Positions 52,135 through 62,216 are shown, counted from the stretch's first letter. The stretch is 64,000 nucleotides of DNA from Paenibacillus alginolyticus DSM 5050 = NBRC 15375 (GCF_000422905.1 NZ_KE383949.1:62001-126000); one strand, 5' to 3'. The notes: generated from the letters alone by a model not told the origin. Program-made: numbers and translations.

Positions 52135-53115
52135 TTACCACAGTCCTTGATCGAATTTACGGGCAAGTTGATTCGCAAGGACGACGAAGAAGAAGCCGAC
52201 CAGAGATTCAAACAACCCGACCGCCGTAGTTAAACTGAACTGTCCTCCCTGGACACCCACGATAAAGATATAGGTGCTGATGACATTCGAGACATCAGAA
52301 ACAGCTGCATTCTGGAGCGTGTACACATGGTCAAACCCGACTTCCATGACAGTACCCATACTCAGAATCAGCATGAGAATAATCGTGCTGCGAATGCCGG
52401 GCAGCGTGACATGCCAGATCTGCTTCCATTTGGACGCACCGTCGATGCTGGCAGCTTCATACAGATGCGTATCGATCGAGGTAAGCGCAGCCAGGTAGAT
52501 GATCGCTCCCCATCCGGCTTCCTTCCAAATCCCAGATCCAAGGAAGATAGCTATCCAGCTATGCTCCTGATACAAGAAGGCAGTGGTGTGACCCGTCCAT
52601 AGCTCCAACAGCTTGTTAACGATACCTGATTGTTGGGAGAATATCGTAACGACAATGCCTCCGACAATGACCCATGAGAAGAAGTGAGGAATATAGATTA
52701 GCGTCTGTACAATCCTTTTGAACCGCATGGCGCGAACTTCATTCAGTAGGATGGCAATGATAATCGGAAATGGAAATCCTGCTACAATGCTTAATAAGCT
52801 CAATGTGACGGTGTTGCGGATGATGGTCAGTGTCTGGGGTTGGGTGAAAAGTGCCTTGAAATACTTTAGGCCAACCCATGGGCTTCCCCATATGCCATCC
52901 ATCAAGTTATAGTTCTTGAAGGCAATCGCATTACCTAATATTGGAAAATATCTAAAGATAATAAAGTAAGCGATAACCGGTACAAACATAATCAATAGCG
53001 GCATATTTTGCTTGAAACGACGACGGGGCTGCAGCGACTTGGCGGCATTGTGGGTAAATCTTCGTGTAGTAATCATGGGGGCTGATTGAATGTTGTCTAG
53101 CGGTGTATGTGGCAT
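52135..53115 (-). CDS. ABC sugar permease, LplB type
   Basis: This is a 326-residue membrane protein. A basic N-terminal tail of about 35 residues precedes six helices. The EAA loop is YEAASIDGASKWKQIWHVTLPGI and the end is NQLARKFDQGLW, as in LplB. The start ATG follows a full AAAGGAGGTGA. It comes first after the YesS-like regulator gene, 214 bp upstream of it, leaving room for a promoter controlled by that regulator. The substrate is presumably an oligosaccharide made by the secreted glycosidase. Confidence 0.92.
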   Translation of the reverse strand: MPHTPLDNIQSAPMITTRRFTHNAAKSLQPRRRFKQNMPLLIMFVPVIAYFIIFRYFPILGNAIAFKNYNLMDGIWGSPWVGLKYFKALFTQPQTLTIIRNTVTLSLLSIVAGFPFPIIIAILLNEVRAMRFKRIVQTLIYIPHFFSWVIVGGIVVTIFSQQSGIVNKLLELWTGHTTAFLYQEHSWIAIFLGSGIWKEAGWGAIIYLAALTSIDTHLYEAASIDGASKWKQIWHVTLPGIRSTIILMLILSMGTVMEVGFDHVYTLQNAAVSDVSNVISTYIFIVGVQGGQFSLTTAVGLFESLVGFFFVVLANQLARKFDQGLW

Positions 53116-53329
53116 CGTGTGTCACCTCCTTTCGTGTAAAAGTTGATCCATCTTTTGCTCCCTTGCCGTCGATGGAATCAATTTACCTCAGAGGTGCAAT
53201 TCTTCTCAATATACATGAATTAGCGAATAAACTCTTTTGAAACCCCTTGCTGTACAAGGCTTTAGCGGATTTGATGCAGAAGTGAATAAACATCAATTAA
53301 CAATATACTTTTCTTGAAAAATGGCATGA

Positions 53330-55567
53330 TTACTCTTGCTTCCGATAATCGCCTGGCGTGACACCAGTATACTTCTTGAAGGCGCGTATAAACGATATAG
53401 CATGCGTGTATCCAACCATGCCCCCGATGTTCTGGACGGAGTCGCGGCTGCTCTGGAGCAGCTTTTTCGCATGTTCCATCCGGATCTTAACGAGATAATC
53501 GACGAATTTTTCGCCAAACTCCTCTTTGAATGCACGGCTGACATGCGAAGCATGAAGCTGAAACTGCTCGCTTAGCCAGATAAGCGATAATTCTGGATCT
53601 GCATAATGAGTCTCCACGTACGAGCGTACTTGGGTCATGACCGCATGTGTGCTTCTGTCTTCGCGAATAGCTGCCATCCGCTGCGATACTTCTTCTAACA
53701 TGTGAAACCACGAAGCATATAACTCTTCGATCGTATCGAACTGTTCAATAGCGTCGTTCAGTTGTGGCAGCGCGATTTGCCATAACTCCTGCAGCTCAAC
53801 TGAGAGCTCCATCATCTCCCGGTGTAAATGATAGACCAAATAATTCATGAGATTGCAGATCTCATCGTAGGAGAATAACCCGACTTTTAATTCAGTGAAA
53901 AGTTGCTCCATGGCCGGCTTCCATTCCTTGTCCCCCAAGCGAAACGACTGAGCCAGTGATTTGACCATCGGCAAGTGCTTATACATTTCCTTCTCAGCGG
54001 ACGCTTCGGATTCCCAATGATACAGGACTCGATTCGTTCCTAAGGTCGATTTAAAGCGAAGAACATGGACAGCAGCCTCGTATGAATGAACGAGCTCTTG
54101 TACTTGTCCAACCACATGCCCGACACCAAGCGTAATGCGGAAATGCAGATGCTGCTCGACCCAGGCGCGAATATTTTCGCATAGATTGGCCGCTAACTTC
54201 TCACTGTTTTTGACATTCTCATTGGCAAATATCACAACACTAAGCCTGTGTGTAGCTGTCCATTCCGCCCATACAGTCAGGCCAAGCGGTTCAGCAGTTT
54301 CATAAACGACACGGCTTAGTACGAATTTCAGCAGCTCTTGATCCTTCGGAGAGAACATTCGGCATACTTCCATATACTTATCCATCTCGATGACCGCTGC
54401 AGCAAGTTGGCCGTAGTCTGAAGGCAATTGCAGCCGATTCATCTCGGCTTTCCAGTCTTCATAATCAACCGCCCGGCTTCCTTCCAGCCATTCTTTGAAA
54501 AAGTGCCGCCGCCGGAATACGATATCTTCCTCATGCTGCTTCTCATAGCGGCTGGATAACTCCATGAGATTGCCTATGGCTCGGTCAATATACTGGAATT
54601 CGTCTTGTTTCTTGCCCTCGACTCCCATCGACTTCAGTTCAGAATAAGCATGGATACGGGACATAATCAACTTAATCGGCCGATAATTGCGATAGGTCAC
54701 ATAAGTCATCCAGACCCCGCCAAGGACAACCATAACTAGTCCCAAACCGATCCATACATAAGAGAATACAGAGGTGAAAGTAAATAAATAATCATCGTTG
54801 AGACCGCTTCGGTACTCCCAGTTTGTATAAGTGGAATGAATTCGGGTTAGCTCAGACCCTCTTTTCCTAGATCCTACTGCTCCATCTGCGTTTCCGGATG
54901 CCATCAGCTGCTTGCCTTCGGGATCGTATACTTCGATGAAGCTGATCTTTGAATTAGACATATCACCGACCATTCTTGCGATAGAATCCATACTGATATT
55001 GACAACGACGATGCCTTTTTGCCCGGATAACAGAGGTATCTTCCGTACTAAAGAAATGACGACTTTACGCTGATCCATCTCAGCAAATTCTTTAAAGATC
55101 CGCTGATTCGTCAACTGATACTGAGAAGGGTTCTTCCTCATCTCTTCGATGAACCCTTTATCGCCGAAACGATCAGCTGTTATCATCGTGTTTGGACTAA
55201 TGACCATTTGATCGGAAACCCGATAAAAATAAACCGAATCAATAAACTTGTTATAATTCATCATCCCGCGAATCAATTCGGTGACTTCATAAGCCGAGTA
55301 ATAGGGATTTCCCTCAAATTTGTTGTCAAAAAATTGGTCAATCCGCGTATTGGTCTGCAGTTCTTTGATCACATATTCGTCTATCGTCTTCAAGGCATAG
55401 TCAACCGACTGCATGATATGTAAAGCATACGTTTTATTGGCATTTTCAGCTTCTTTTTTGGACAGTTGGCTGATCGAAAGAATAATAAGCACAATGAGCA
55501 CAGAAGTGATCATGAAAAATACAGGCAAATAGGAGAATAAAAGCCGATAAAACCATGGTTTGTTCAT
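53330..55567 (-). CDS. Membrane AraC-type regulator with extracytoplasmic sensor (YesS-like)
   Basis: This 745-residue one-component regulator has a transmembrane segment at about residues 10-32 and an outer sensor domain of about 230 residues with Cache-like features (FIDSVYFYRVSDQMVISPNT, VVVNISMDSIARMVGD). A second transmembrane segment lies at about 262-287. A long cytoplasmic region follows, and then a C-terminal AraC helix-turn-helix (LSLIWLSEQFQLHASHVSRA, GGMVGYTHAISFIRAFKKY). It has no kinase or receiver motif, so it senses outside and binds DNA itself. The start ATG follows GAGGAG. It is directly upstream of the permease genes and is their likely activator. Confidence 0.9.
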   Translation of the reverse strand: MNKPWFYRLLFSYLPVFFMITSVLIVLIILSISQLSKKEAENANKTYALHIMQSVDYALKTIDEYVIKELQTNTRIDQFFDNKFEGNPYYSAYEVTELIRGMMNYNKFIDSVYFYRVSDQMVISPNTMITADRFGDKGFIEEMRKNPSQYQLTNQRIFKEFAEMDQRKVVISLVRKIPLLSGQKGIVVVNISMDSIARMVGDMSNSKISFIEVYDPEGKQLMASGNADGAVGSRKRGSELTRIHSTYTNWEYRSGLNDDYLFTFTSVFSYVWIGLGLVMVVLGGVWMTYVTYRNYRPIKLIMSRIHAYSELKSMGVEGKKQDEFQYIDRAIGNLMELSSRYEKQHEEDIVFRRRHFFKEWLEGSRAVDYEDWKAEMNRLQLPSDYGQLAAAVIEMDKYMEVCRMFSPKDQELLKFVLSRVVYETAEPLGLTVWAEWTATHRLSVVIFANENVKNSEKLAANLCENIRAWVEQHLHFRITLGVGHVVGQVQELVHSYEAAVHVLRFKSTLGTNRVLYHWESEASAEKEMYKHLPMVKSLAQSFRLGDKEWKPAMEQLFTELKVGLFSYDEICNLMNYLVYHLHREMMELSVELQELWQIALPQLNDAIEQFDTIEELYASWFHMLEEVSQRMAAIREDRSTHAVMTQVRSYVETHYADPELSLIWLSEQFQLHASHVSRAFKEEFGEKFVDYLVKIRMEHAKKLLQSSRDSVQNIGGMVGYTHAISFIRAFKKYTGVTPGDYRKQE

Positions 55568-55734
55568 AAAAACGCTCCTCTAAAATAATCCAAATGCAAT
55601 GAAATAAACAGTTCTGCCGCATTCGTAATGCGACCGTTCACTGTCGTACGTTATATGCAAAATATTCAGGGATCATGCTTGTATAAGTGAATACGTTCAA
55701 TACTGGCGTTTCAATAAGTTTAAACTTACAGGCG

Positions 55735-56285
55735 CTATCCCTTTGGTTCAGGAGTCGCTTGGTGAGTGGAGTTAGTTTTAATTGAGGGTTTCTATGATCA
55801 CTATCCCCTTGGTTCAGGGTACGCTTGGTGAGGGAGTTATTCTTGATTGAGAGCTTCTATGAGCACTATCCCTTTGGTTCAGGATAAGTTGGGTGAGGGA
55901 GAGTTCATTTAAATTGAGAGCTTCTATGATCACTATCCCTTTGGGTCAGGATAAGCCGGGTGAGTGGAGTTCATCTTAATTGAGAGCTTCTATGAGCACT
56001 ATCCCTTTGGTTCAGGAGTCACTTGGTTAGGGGAGTTAGTCTTAATTGAGAGTTTCTATGGGGCACTATCCCCTTGGTTCAGGGTACGTTTGGTGAGGGA
56101 GTTATTCTTGATTGAGAGCTTCTATGATCACTATCCCCTTGGTTCAGGATAAGTTGGATGAGGGGAGTTCATCTTAATTGAGAGTTTCTATGAGCACTAT
56201 CCCTTTGGTTCAGGAGTCGCTTAGTTAGGGGAGTTAGTCTTGATTCAGAGTTTCTATGTGCGGCTTACTCTTTGGTTCATGTTCG
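55735..56285 (+). repeat. 66-bp tandem array with higher-order A-B-C pattern
   Basis: Nine units start (at CTATCC) at 55735, 55801, 55866, 55933, 55999, 56066, 56131, 56197 and, degenerate, about 56264. Unit lengths are 65-67 bp. After the shared GGTTCAG, units fall into class A (GAGTC), B (GGTAC) and C (GATAA), in the order A B C C A B C A. This lies in the 1085-bp gene-free stretch 55568-56652. The short frame inside it (55964-56152) is a by-product of the unit length being near 22 codons. From 56286 to 56595 I see no gene or clear signal apart from a small TTTACTC/GAGTAAA hairpin at 56552-56574. Confidence 0.95.
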
Positions 56286-56595
56286 AGGAAGCTTAAGGGG
56301 CAGTTTTGTAGACTGCTCAGAAAATATGTTTCTGAAAGGATTGAGTGGGAAGAAAAAGTTAATGTAAGCAATGGTTGTATTGCATGGATAAAAATGGGAA
56401 TGACAGCATTCGTGTGGAACTTCCCAAACAAAATAGAACTGTTCTGACACGTACTAACGTAAACCAAAACTATTCTAGAAGATATGCTCACACCACACCA
56501 CCGCCCCCGACTTCGAACTATATACATCAATAATAAAGCACTTCGAAACTTTTTACTCTTTCTTTCTGAGTAAAAGGGATAGTGCAAATAGGAAG

Positions 56596-56640
56596 ATAAA
56601 CAAAACCCGCCACTCAGCTGAAACAGCTTGAATCGCGGGT
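56596..56640 (-). terminator. Terminator after gcvPB
   Basis: On the minus strand ACCCGC pairs with GCGGGT, with an inner AGCTG/CAGCT stem, followed by TTTTGTTT. It begins about 13 bp after the gcvPB stop. Confidence 0.85.
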
Positions 56641-56652
56641 ATGTTGTATTAT

Positions 56653-58134
56653 TTATCCGCAAGTACAGTTCAGGACAGGCTTGCGGGCAGCAAGCGCTTC
56701 GTCCATACGGCTGACGACGGTGGTATAGGGTGCGTTTTTGACAAGATCCGGGTTTTCTTCGACCTCTTTGGAGATGGCGATCATCGTGTCAATGAATTCG
56801 TCCAAGGTTTGTTTGCTTTCGGTTTCTGTCGGCTCGATCATGATGCATTCTTCAACGCTGAGCGGGAAGTAGATCGTTGGCGGGTGGTAGCCGAAATCGA
56901 GTAATCTTTTGGCAATATCGAGTGTTCGTACACCGAGCTTCTTCTGGCGATTGCCGGAAAGTACGAATTCGTGCTTACAGAAACGAGGGTGAGGCACATC
57001 AAAGTATGGTGTCAATCTAGCCAGCATATAGTTTGCATTCAAGACGGCATACTCGGATACTTTTCGTAAGCCTTCTGGACCGAGTGTACGAATATAGGTA
57101 TACGCGCGGACGAGGATGCCGAAGTTGCCGTAAAAGCCTTTGACGCGGCCGATCGTTTGCGGGTAGTTGTAATCGAAATAAAAGCTGCCGTCTTCGCGCT
57201 TCGCAACGAGCGGAGTGGGTAAGAACGGGATCAGCTTTTCTTTGACGCCAACGGGGCCTGCTCCTGGTCCGCCTCCGCCGTGCGGGGTACTCATGGTTTT
57301 GTGCAGATTGAGATGCACGACGTCGAAGCCCATGTCGCCGGGGCGAGTGATGCCCATAATGGCGTTGGCGTTAGCGCCGTCATAGTAGAGCAGTCCGCCT
57401 GCGGCATGCACGATCTCAGCGATCTCGATAATTTGTTCTTCGAACAAACCGAGCGTGTTCGGATTCGTTAGCATTAACGCTGCGGTATCGGGACCAACGG
57501 CTTTGCGAAGCTCATCGAGATTCACGAGGCCGCGCTCGTTGGATTTAATAGTTATCGTTTCGAAACCTGCGACGGTAGCGCTGGCAGGGTTAGTGCCGTG
57601 CGCGGAGTCGGGACAGATGACTTTGGTCCGCTTCTCGCCGCGGCTCGCATGGTAGGAACGAATCATCATTAGTCCGGTCCACTCGCCATGAGCGCCAGCC
57701 GCCGGCTGCAGGGTTACGCGGTCCATGCCGGTTAGGGCTTCAAGGTCATTTTGGAGATTGTAGAGCAGCTCCATTGCGCCTTGCAGTGATTCTTCCGGTT
57801 GGTACGGATGTATTTTGGCGAAGCCAGGGAAGCGGGCTACGTCTTCGTTGATTTTTGGGTTGTATTTCATCGTACACGAGCCGAGTGGATAAAAGCCGTT
57901 GTCGATACCGAAGTTACGACGGGAAAGAGCCGTATAATGACGGATGACGTCTACTTCATACACTTCTGGCAGGTCAGGCTCATTCTGGCGCCTAAACTTG
58001 GCTGGCAGAAGATCGTTCAAATTGACATCTGGCACATCGGATTCAGGCAGTGAATAGCCGACACGACCCGGATGGCTCATTTCAAAGATGAGCGCTTTGC
58101 CGTCTGATTTCACGTTTACGTTGTTTTCGCTCAT
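56653..58134 (-). CDS. gcvPB: Glycine dehydrogenase (decarboxylating) subunit 2
   Basis: This 493-residue PLP subunit of glycine decarboxylase (P-protein) works with GcvPA, GcvT and GcvH to split glycine into CO2, ammonia and methylene-tetrahydrofolate. The PLP lysine is K279 in [20 protein letters not shown]. Other family segments are [16 protein letters not shown] and [16 protein letters not shown]. The length is typical of the split form. It overlaps gcvPA by 4 bp and ends the gcvT-gcvPA-gcvPB operon. Confidence 0.95.
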   Translation of the reverse strand: MSENNVNVKSDGKALIFEMSHPGRVGYSLPESDVPDVNLNDLLPAKFRRQNEPDLPEVYEVDVIRHYTALSRRNFGIDNGFYPLGSCTMKYNPKINEDVARFPGFAKIHPYQPEESLQGAMELLYNLQNDLEALTGMDRVTLQPAAGAHGEWTGLMMIRSYHASRGEKRTKVICPDSAHGTNPASATVAGFETITIKSNERGLVNLDELRKAVGPDTAALMLTNPNTLGLFEEQIIEIAEIVHAAGGLLYYDGANANAIMGITRPGDMGFDVVHLNLHKTMSTPHGGGGPGAGPVGVKEKLIPFLPTPLVAKREDGSFYFDYNYPQTIGRVKGFYGNFGILVRAYTYIRTLGPEGLRKVSEYAVLNANYMLARLTPYFDVPHPRFCKHEFVLSGNRQKKLGVRTLDIAKRLLDFGYHPPTIYFPLSVEECIMIEPTETESKQTLDEFIDTMIAISKEVEENPDLVKNAPYTTVVSRMDEALAARKPVLNCTCG

Positions 58135-59486
58135 ACGAGTTCCTCCAGTGCAGCTGCGAAGGCATCGATATCTTCGCGCGTTCTTTGCTCTGTGACGGCA
58201 ATAAGCATATGGCCGGCGAGCTCGGGGTAGTCGCGGCCGAGGTCGTAGCCGCCGATGATGTTATGCTTCAGGAGCTTACTGTTCAGCTCCTGCACGTTCG
58301 TGCCGTCCGGTAGCTTGACGGCAAATTCATTGAAGAAGCTGCCTGCGAATGGCAGCGAGAATTTAGTAGACGCGGTTAGACGGTTCGCCGCGTAGTGGGC
58401 TTTCTGGACGCCCAGCTTACCAACGTCTTGGATGCCTTGCTTGCCCATCGTGGACAAGTACACAGATGCACAAAGCGCGAGAAGCGCTTGGTTGGAGCAA
58501 ATGTTCGACGTGGCTTTTTCACGTCGGATGTGCTGCTCCCGCGCTTGGAGTGTAAGGACGAAACCGCGTTTGCCATCGCGGTCAACGGTTTGGCCCACGA
58601 TGCGCCCAGGCATTCGGCGCATCCAGCTCTCGGCGACGGCGAAGTAGCCGCACGTCGGCCCGCCCAGCGCAGCTGGGATACCGAGCGGCTGGCAGTCGCC
58701 GACGACGATGTCAGCGCCGAGCTTGCCCGGCGCCTCGAGCAGCCCGAGCGTGAGCGGATTCGCGCTCACGACGAGCAGTGCGCCCGCGCCGTGCGCGAGG
58801 GGCTCAGCGGCCCCGATATCCTCCAAGCAGCCGAAGAAATTCGGCGATTGGAGGATGACAGCAGCCGCGTCGTCGCTGAGCTTGGAAGTGAGGTCTTCGA
58901 AATCGGTCACGCCCTCTGGCGTGAGGCCAATCTCGACCACTTCCAAGTTCAGCCCGCGGGCGGTGGTGCGCAAGATCGCGCGCGCTTCCGGGTGCACCGC
59001 TTTCGAGACGAGCAGACGGCTGCGCTTCGTCGCTCCGCTGGCCAAGGCGCCGGCTTCGGCCAGCGCCGTTGCGCCATCGTACATCGAGGCGTTCGCTACG
59101 GCCATGCCGGTGAGCTCACAGATGTACGACTGAAACTCGAATATCGCCTGCAGCTCACCTTGGCTGATTTCCGGTTGGTAGGGCGTATACGCTGTGTAGA
59201 ACTCTGAGCGCGAGATGACATGATTGATCACCACCGGAAGGTGATGATCGTAGATGCCAGCGCCGAGGAAGCTGGCATACCGGTCGAAGTCGGCGTTGCG
59301 GCTCGCCAGACCGCGCATATAGCGCAGCAGTCCTTGCTCATCCAGCGCCTTTGATACGTTCAGTTCGCCTTGAAAGCGAACCTTTTGAGGTATATCTTGA
59401 AACATCTCCTCCATGGATGAGATGCCGATGGTTTCCAGCATTTCTTTCTGATCCTGTTCCGTAATTGGCAAATAGCGGTGCTTCAT
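58131..59486 (-). CDS. gcvPA: Glycine dehydrogenase (decarboxylating) subunit 1
   Basis: This 451-residue partner of GcvPB forms the heterodimeric P-protein. Typical segments are [19 protein letters not shown] near the start, [33 protein letters not shown]-like [15 protein letters not shown], and [10 protein letters not shown]. The open frame extends into gcvT, but ATG 59486 is where family homology begins, behind AGGAGAGGAG. About 58560-59130 is GC-rich compared with the flanks. It is followed by gcvPB with a 4-bp overlap. Confidence 0.95.
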   Translation of the reverse strand: MKHRYLPITEQDQKEMLETIGISSMEEMFQDIPQKVRFQGELNVSKALDEQGLLRYMRGLASRNADFDRYASFLGAGIYDHHLPVVINHVISRSEFYTAYTPYQPEISQGELQAIFEFQSYICELTGMAVANASMYDGATALAEAGALASGATKRSRLLVSKAVHPEARAILRTTARGLNLEVVEIGLTPEGVTDFEDLTSKLSDDAAAVILQSPNFFGCLEDIGAAEPLAHGAGALLVVSANPLTLGLLEAPGKLGADIVVGDCQPLGIPAALGGPTCGYFAVAESWMRRMPGRIVGQTVDRDGKRGFVLTLQAREQHIRREKATSNICSNQALLALCASVYLSTMGKQGIQDVGKLGVQKAHYAANRLTASTKFSLPFAGSFFNEFAVKLPDGTNVQELNSKLLKHNIIGGYDLGRDYPELAGHMLIAVTEQRTREDIDAFAAALEELV

Positions 59487-59520
59487 GATGGGGGCTTGCT
59501 CCTCTCCTGAGACGAATGGC

Positions 59521-60615
59521 TTACGATTTTCTTTTGTAAAACGGGGTGGCAACGACCTTAGCTTTGACCTGCGCTCCTCTAATCTCAACATTCAATTCCG
59601 TGCCCAGCGTACTGTAAGCGGAATCGATTAAAGCTAAGCCCACATTCGTTTTGAAAGTAGGAGATTGTGTCCCTGTCGTGACTTCACCGATCTGTTGACC
59701 ATCCGTATTGAAAACGGCATAATGCGGACGCGGAATGCCGCGTTCGACCATTTCGATGCCAACGAGCTTGCGAGGTGTACCGTTTGCCTTTTGACCAGCG
59801 ATCACGTCACGACCTATGAAATCTCCCTTATCCAGCTTCACAAAAAACGAAAGTCCAGCCTCTAGCGGTGAAATATCCTTGGAAAGCTCCTGCCCGTAAA
59901 GGGGGAGACGAGCTTCAAAGCGTAACGTATCACGAGCGCCTAAGCCTGCTGGTACGAGACCATGCTCTTGACCTGCTCCAAGAAGCAGCTTCCACAGCTT
60001 TACAGCATCCTTTTGATCGACATAGAGCTCGAAGCCATCTTCACCTGTGTATCCGGTACGAGATAGGAGTGCTTTAATCCCAGCAACATCCGCCTCAGGA
60101 AGGAAGCGAAACGTTTTCAAAGATTGGATAGGCGCGTCTGTAAGTTTAGCTAAAATCAGTTCCGCATGCGGTCCTTGCAGCGCGAGCATTGCCGTTTCAT
60201 CTGAAATGTTGACTAATTCCACACGACCCGTGAGGTTCTGCTGCATCCAGTCCACATCTTTATCGATATTTGATGCATTGATGACCAACATGTAGTTGTT
60301 ATCACCAAGTTTGTAAACGAGGAGATCGTCTACAACGCCACCAGTCGGATAACACATAAGGCTATATTGGCATTGGCCTGCTTCCAGCTTGGATACATCA
60401 TTCGTTGTTATTTTTTGCAGAAAAGGAAGGGCGTCTTCTCCGTTGACTCGGACTTCCCCCATATGGGAAACATCAAAAAGCCCGGCCTGCTGCCTGACGG
60501 CGTCGTGCTCTTTCTGAATACCAGCGAACTGCACGGGCAGCTCCCAGCCTCCAAAATCAATGACTCGCGCTCCATGCTCCGCATAAATCGGGAAGAGCGG
60601 TGTTCGTTTTAGCAT
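59521..60615 (-). CDS. gcvT: Aminomethyltransferase (T-protein)
   Basis: This 364-residue enzyme transfers the methylene group from lipoyl-GcvH to tetrahydrofolate, releasing ammonia. Family segments are [49 protein letters not shown] and [17 protein letters not shown]. The start is ATG 60615, 8 bp behind AAGGTGAGG; the frame is open further upstream but lies in leader RNA. It is first in the operon, preceded by a tandem glycine riboswitch that controls transcription. Confidence 0.95.
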   Translation of the reverse strand: MLKRTPLFPIYAEHGARVIDFGGWELPVQFAGIQKEHDAVRQQAGLFDVSHMGEVRVNGEDALPFLQKITTNDVSKLEAGQCQYSLMCYPTGGVVDDLLVYKLGDNNYMLVINASNIDKDVDWMQQNLTGRVELVNISDETAMLALQGPHAELILAKLTDAPIQSLKTFRFLPEADVAGIKALLSRTGYTGEDGFELYVDQKDAVKLWKLLLGAGQEHGLVPAGLGARDTLRFEARLPLYGQELSKDISPLEAGLSFFVKLDKGDFIGRDVIAGQKANGTPRKLVGIEMVERGIPRPHYAVFNTDGQQIGEVTTGTQSPTFKTNVGLALIDSAYSTLGTELNVEIRGAQVKAKVVATPFYKRKS

Positions 60616-60679
60616 GCTCGTAACCTCACCTTCGATTGTTGACACTGCTATTTTGCCCGAAATATAAGCCAGAAAATGC

Positions 60680-60720
60680 AAAAAAGAGCAAAAAGTATGC
60701 AACACAAACATACCTTTTGC
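60680..60720 (-). terminator. Riboswitch expression-platform terminator
   Basis: On the minus strand GCAAAAGGTATG pairs with CATACTTTTTGC (one G-U), followed by TCTTTTTT. It starts right after the second glycine aptamer and shares bases with that aptamer's 3' closing strand. Glycine binding could therefore prevent it and allow gcvT transcription. Confidence 0.8.
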
Positions 60721-60918
60721 CCTGTCCTTTTTACCTGAGAGTTACCTCGCTGGACCAAACGTCCGTCAAGTTTCCCCTTGGGTGTTCGTTTTCCCGCTGT
60801 TCGCGGAAATTCGAAGCTCTCCAGAGTTGCGTCCGATACAGGTCCTTTTGCCTGAGAGATTCACCGTACTGGGCTTACTCCTTCGGCGCCGCGAGCTTGC
60901 CCTGCGGTCTCTCCCTAT
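60718..60918 (-). promoter_or_regulatory. Tandem glycine riboswitch (gcvT motif)
   Basis: Read on the minus strand, the first aptamer covers about 60915 to 60839 (GGGAGAGACCGC, GCGCCGAAGGAGTAAG, CTCTCAGGCAAAAGGACC). The second covers about 60822 to 60719 (TGGAGAGCTTC, AACACCCAAGGGG, CTCTCAGGTAAAAAGGAC). A short linker with GACGCAACTC joins them. Two glycine aptamers in series before gcvT are the known arrangement. A terminator hairpin follows, so it acts on transcription. Together with the divergent promoter region it accounts for the 60616-61122 gap. Confidence 0.95.
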
Positions 60919-61122
60919 ACCATCATTCGCCAATATTCAATTTAATTTATAGTATTATTATGTGCCCAAATTGGTGTGAATTGTCAACTGCAACTTTTGA
61001 AAAGTGAGACTTGCCGCCTTAGTCCGGCCGTGTTGGCAAAATTTACTGCGACCGCCTTGACTTTGATGTTCCCATTAGATTAAGCTAAAAGCAAAATTTG
61101 CTGGTAAGCGAGGCGTTTAACG

Positions 61123-61512
61123 ATGAGTGAAGTACAAGCCAATTTATTTTACACCAAAGAGCATGAGTGGGTAGAGAAGCTGTCGGATACAGTAGTTCGC
61201 GTAGGCATTACTGATTTTGCCCAAGATCAATTGGGGGATATTGTGTTTGTGGAGCTTCCTAAAGTCGGAACATCCGTTACCGCGAATGAAAGCATTGGCA
61301 GTGTGGAATCGGTTAAAACGGTTTCGGATATTTTCTCGCCCGTTTCGGGCAAAGTAACAGCAGTAAATAGTTCCTTGGAAGGTTCACCTGAGTTGGTAAA
61401 CAGTGCACCATTCAGTGAAGGTTGGATGGTTGAAGTCGAAGTTACAGGTGCTGAAGCTTTGGAAGGCTTACTTACACCAGCTGAATATGCATCTTACATC
61501 GGTAACGACTAG
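61123..61512 (+). CDS. gcvH: Glycine cleavage system H protein
   Basis: This is a 129-residue carrier. The lipoyl lysine is K65 in ESVKTVSDIFSPVSG, and the rest (LFYTKEHEWVEKLSD, GITDFAQDQLGDIVFVELP, SAPFSEGWMVEVEV) is canonical. It shuttles the aminomethyl group between the P-, T- and L-proteins. The start ATG follows GCGAGG. It is divergent from gcvT-gcvPA-gcvPB and has no glycine aptamer of its own that I can see. A lysine-less relative is encoded at 2630. Confidence 0.95.
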   Translation: MSEVQANLFYTKEHEWVEKLSDTVVRVGITDFAQDQLGDIVFVELPKVGTSVTANESIGSVESVKTVSDIFSPVSGKVTAVNSSLEGSPELVNSAPFSEGWMVEVEVTGAEALEGLLTPAEYASYIGND

Positions 61513-61520
61513 TAAAGAGT

Positions 61521-61576
61521 GACTTTGGTCTCCAACCAAACGTTTCGAATAAGGAGAGACTTTGGTCCCAACCAAA
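61521..61576 (+). repeat. Pair of direct repeats, each a small hairpin
   Basis: GACTTTGGTCTCCAACCAAA at 61521-61540 and GACTTTGGTCCCAACCAAA at 61558-61576 differ by one base. Each can fold through TTTGGT/ACCAAA. They lie between gcvH and the YuiH-like gene and may be a weak termination or anchoring signal. Confidence 0.6.
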
Positions 61577-61605
61577 GGTCCCTATATTAGGATGGAGGTT
61601 ATCTC

Positions 61606-62199
61606 ATGTTATTTGGGCAAAAGCCACAGGAACAGAATGACCGTGTTCCCCCTGGCCAAACGCTGACACAAGGCTGGCCTGTGCTTCATTACGGATCCGT
61701 GCCTTACTATAATGATATGAGCAAATGGAATCTGCGTCTCTTTGGCTTGGTTGAGGAAGAGTTCCAGATCTCGTACAAAGACTTCATGGCTCTTCCGCGC
61801 AAAGAGTTCGCAAACGACATTCACTGCGTAACTACATGGTCCAAGCTGGACAATGTATGGGAAGGCATTGCTGTTTCTGAGCTTATGAGCAAAGTGAGGC
61901 TGAAGCCGGAAGCCACACATGTTATGCTGCATGCGGAGCATGGCTGGACGACGAATCTTCCGCTCGAGGACTTCCTTCGTGAGACATCTTTTCTGGGCAT
62001 CAGACACAATGGTGAGCTGCTGACACCTGACCACGGGGCCCCGGTTCGCATGGTCGTGCCGCATCTTTACTTCTGGAAAAGCGCGAAGTGGCTGCGCGGC
62101 ATCGAGTTTATGCCGAAGGATAAGCCGGGCTTTTGGGAGCGGAATGGGTACCATATGTACGGCGATCCCTTCAAGGAGCAGCGATACGATTTCGATTAA
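61606..62199 (+). CDS. YuiH-like molybdopterin-dependent oxidoreductase
   Basis: This 197-residue protein has the sulfite-oxidase-type molybdopterin fold. The molybdenum-ligand cysteine is C74 in DIHCVTTWSKLDN. Other segments are WNLRLFGLVEEEFQISYKDF, TNLPLEDFLRETSFLG, and HGAPVRMVVPHLYFWKSAKWLRGIEF. It is much shorter than full sulfite oxidases and matches the Bacillus YuiH class, with no signal peptide seen. The substrate is unknown. The start ATG follows TGGAGG. It may share a transcript with gcvH, 93 bp upstream. Confidence 0.88.
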   Translation: MLFGQKPQEQNDRVPPGQTLTQGWPVLHYGSVPYYNDMSKWNLRLFGLVEEEFQISYKDFMALPRKEFANDIHCVTTWSKLDNVWEGIAVSELMSKVRLKPEATHVMLHAEHGWTTNLPLEDFLRETSFLGIRHNGELLTPDHGAPVRMVVPHLYFWKSAKWLRGIEFMPKDKPGFWERNGYHMYGDPFKEQRYDFD

Positions 62200-62216
62200 A
62201 TACTTAATGGCTATGG

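Noticed and set aside
55964-56152. 62-codon frame within the 66-bp repeats
   Set aside because: It exists only because unit length is close to a multiple of three; it has no ribosome site and no flanking coding signal.
55735-56285. CRISPR array
   Set aside because: Whole units repeat in tandem with no unique spacers, units are 65-67 bp, and no cas genes are near.
56256-56447. 63-codon frame after the tandem repeat
   Set aside because: No ribosome site and no similarity that I recognise; it begins inside the degenerate last repeat unit.
58395-59207. 270-codon plus-strand frame opposite gcvPA
   Set aside because: It is an antisense shadow in a GC-rich part of a clearly conserved gene.
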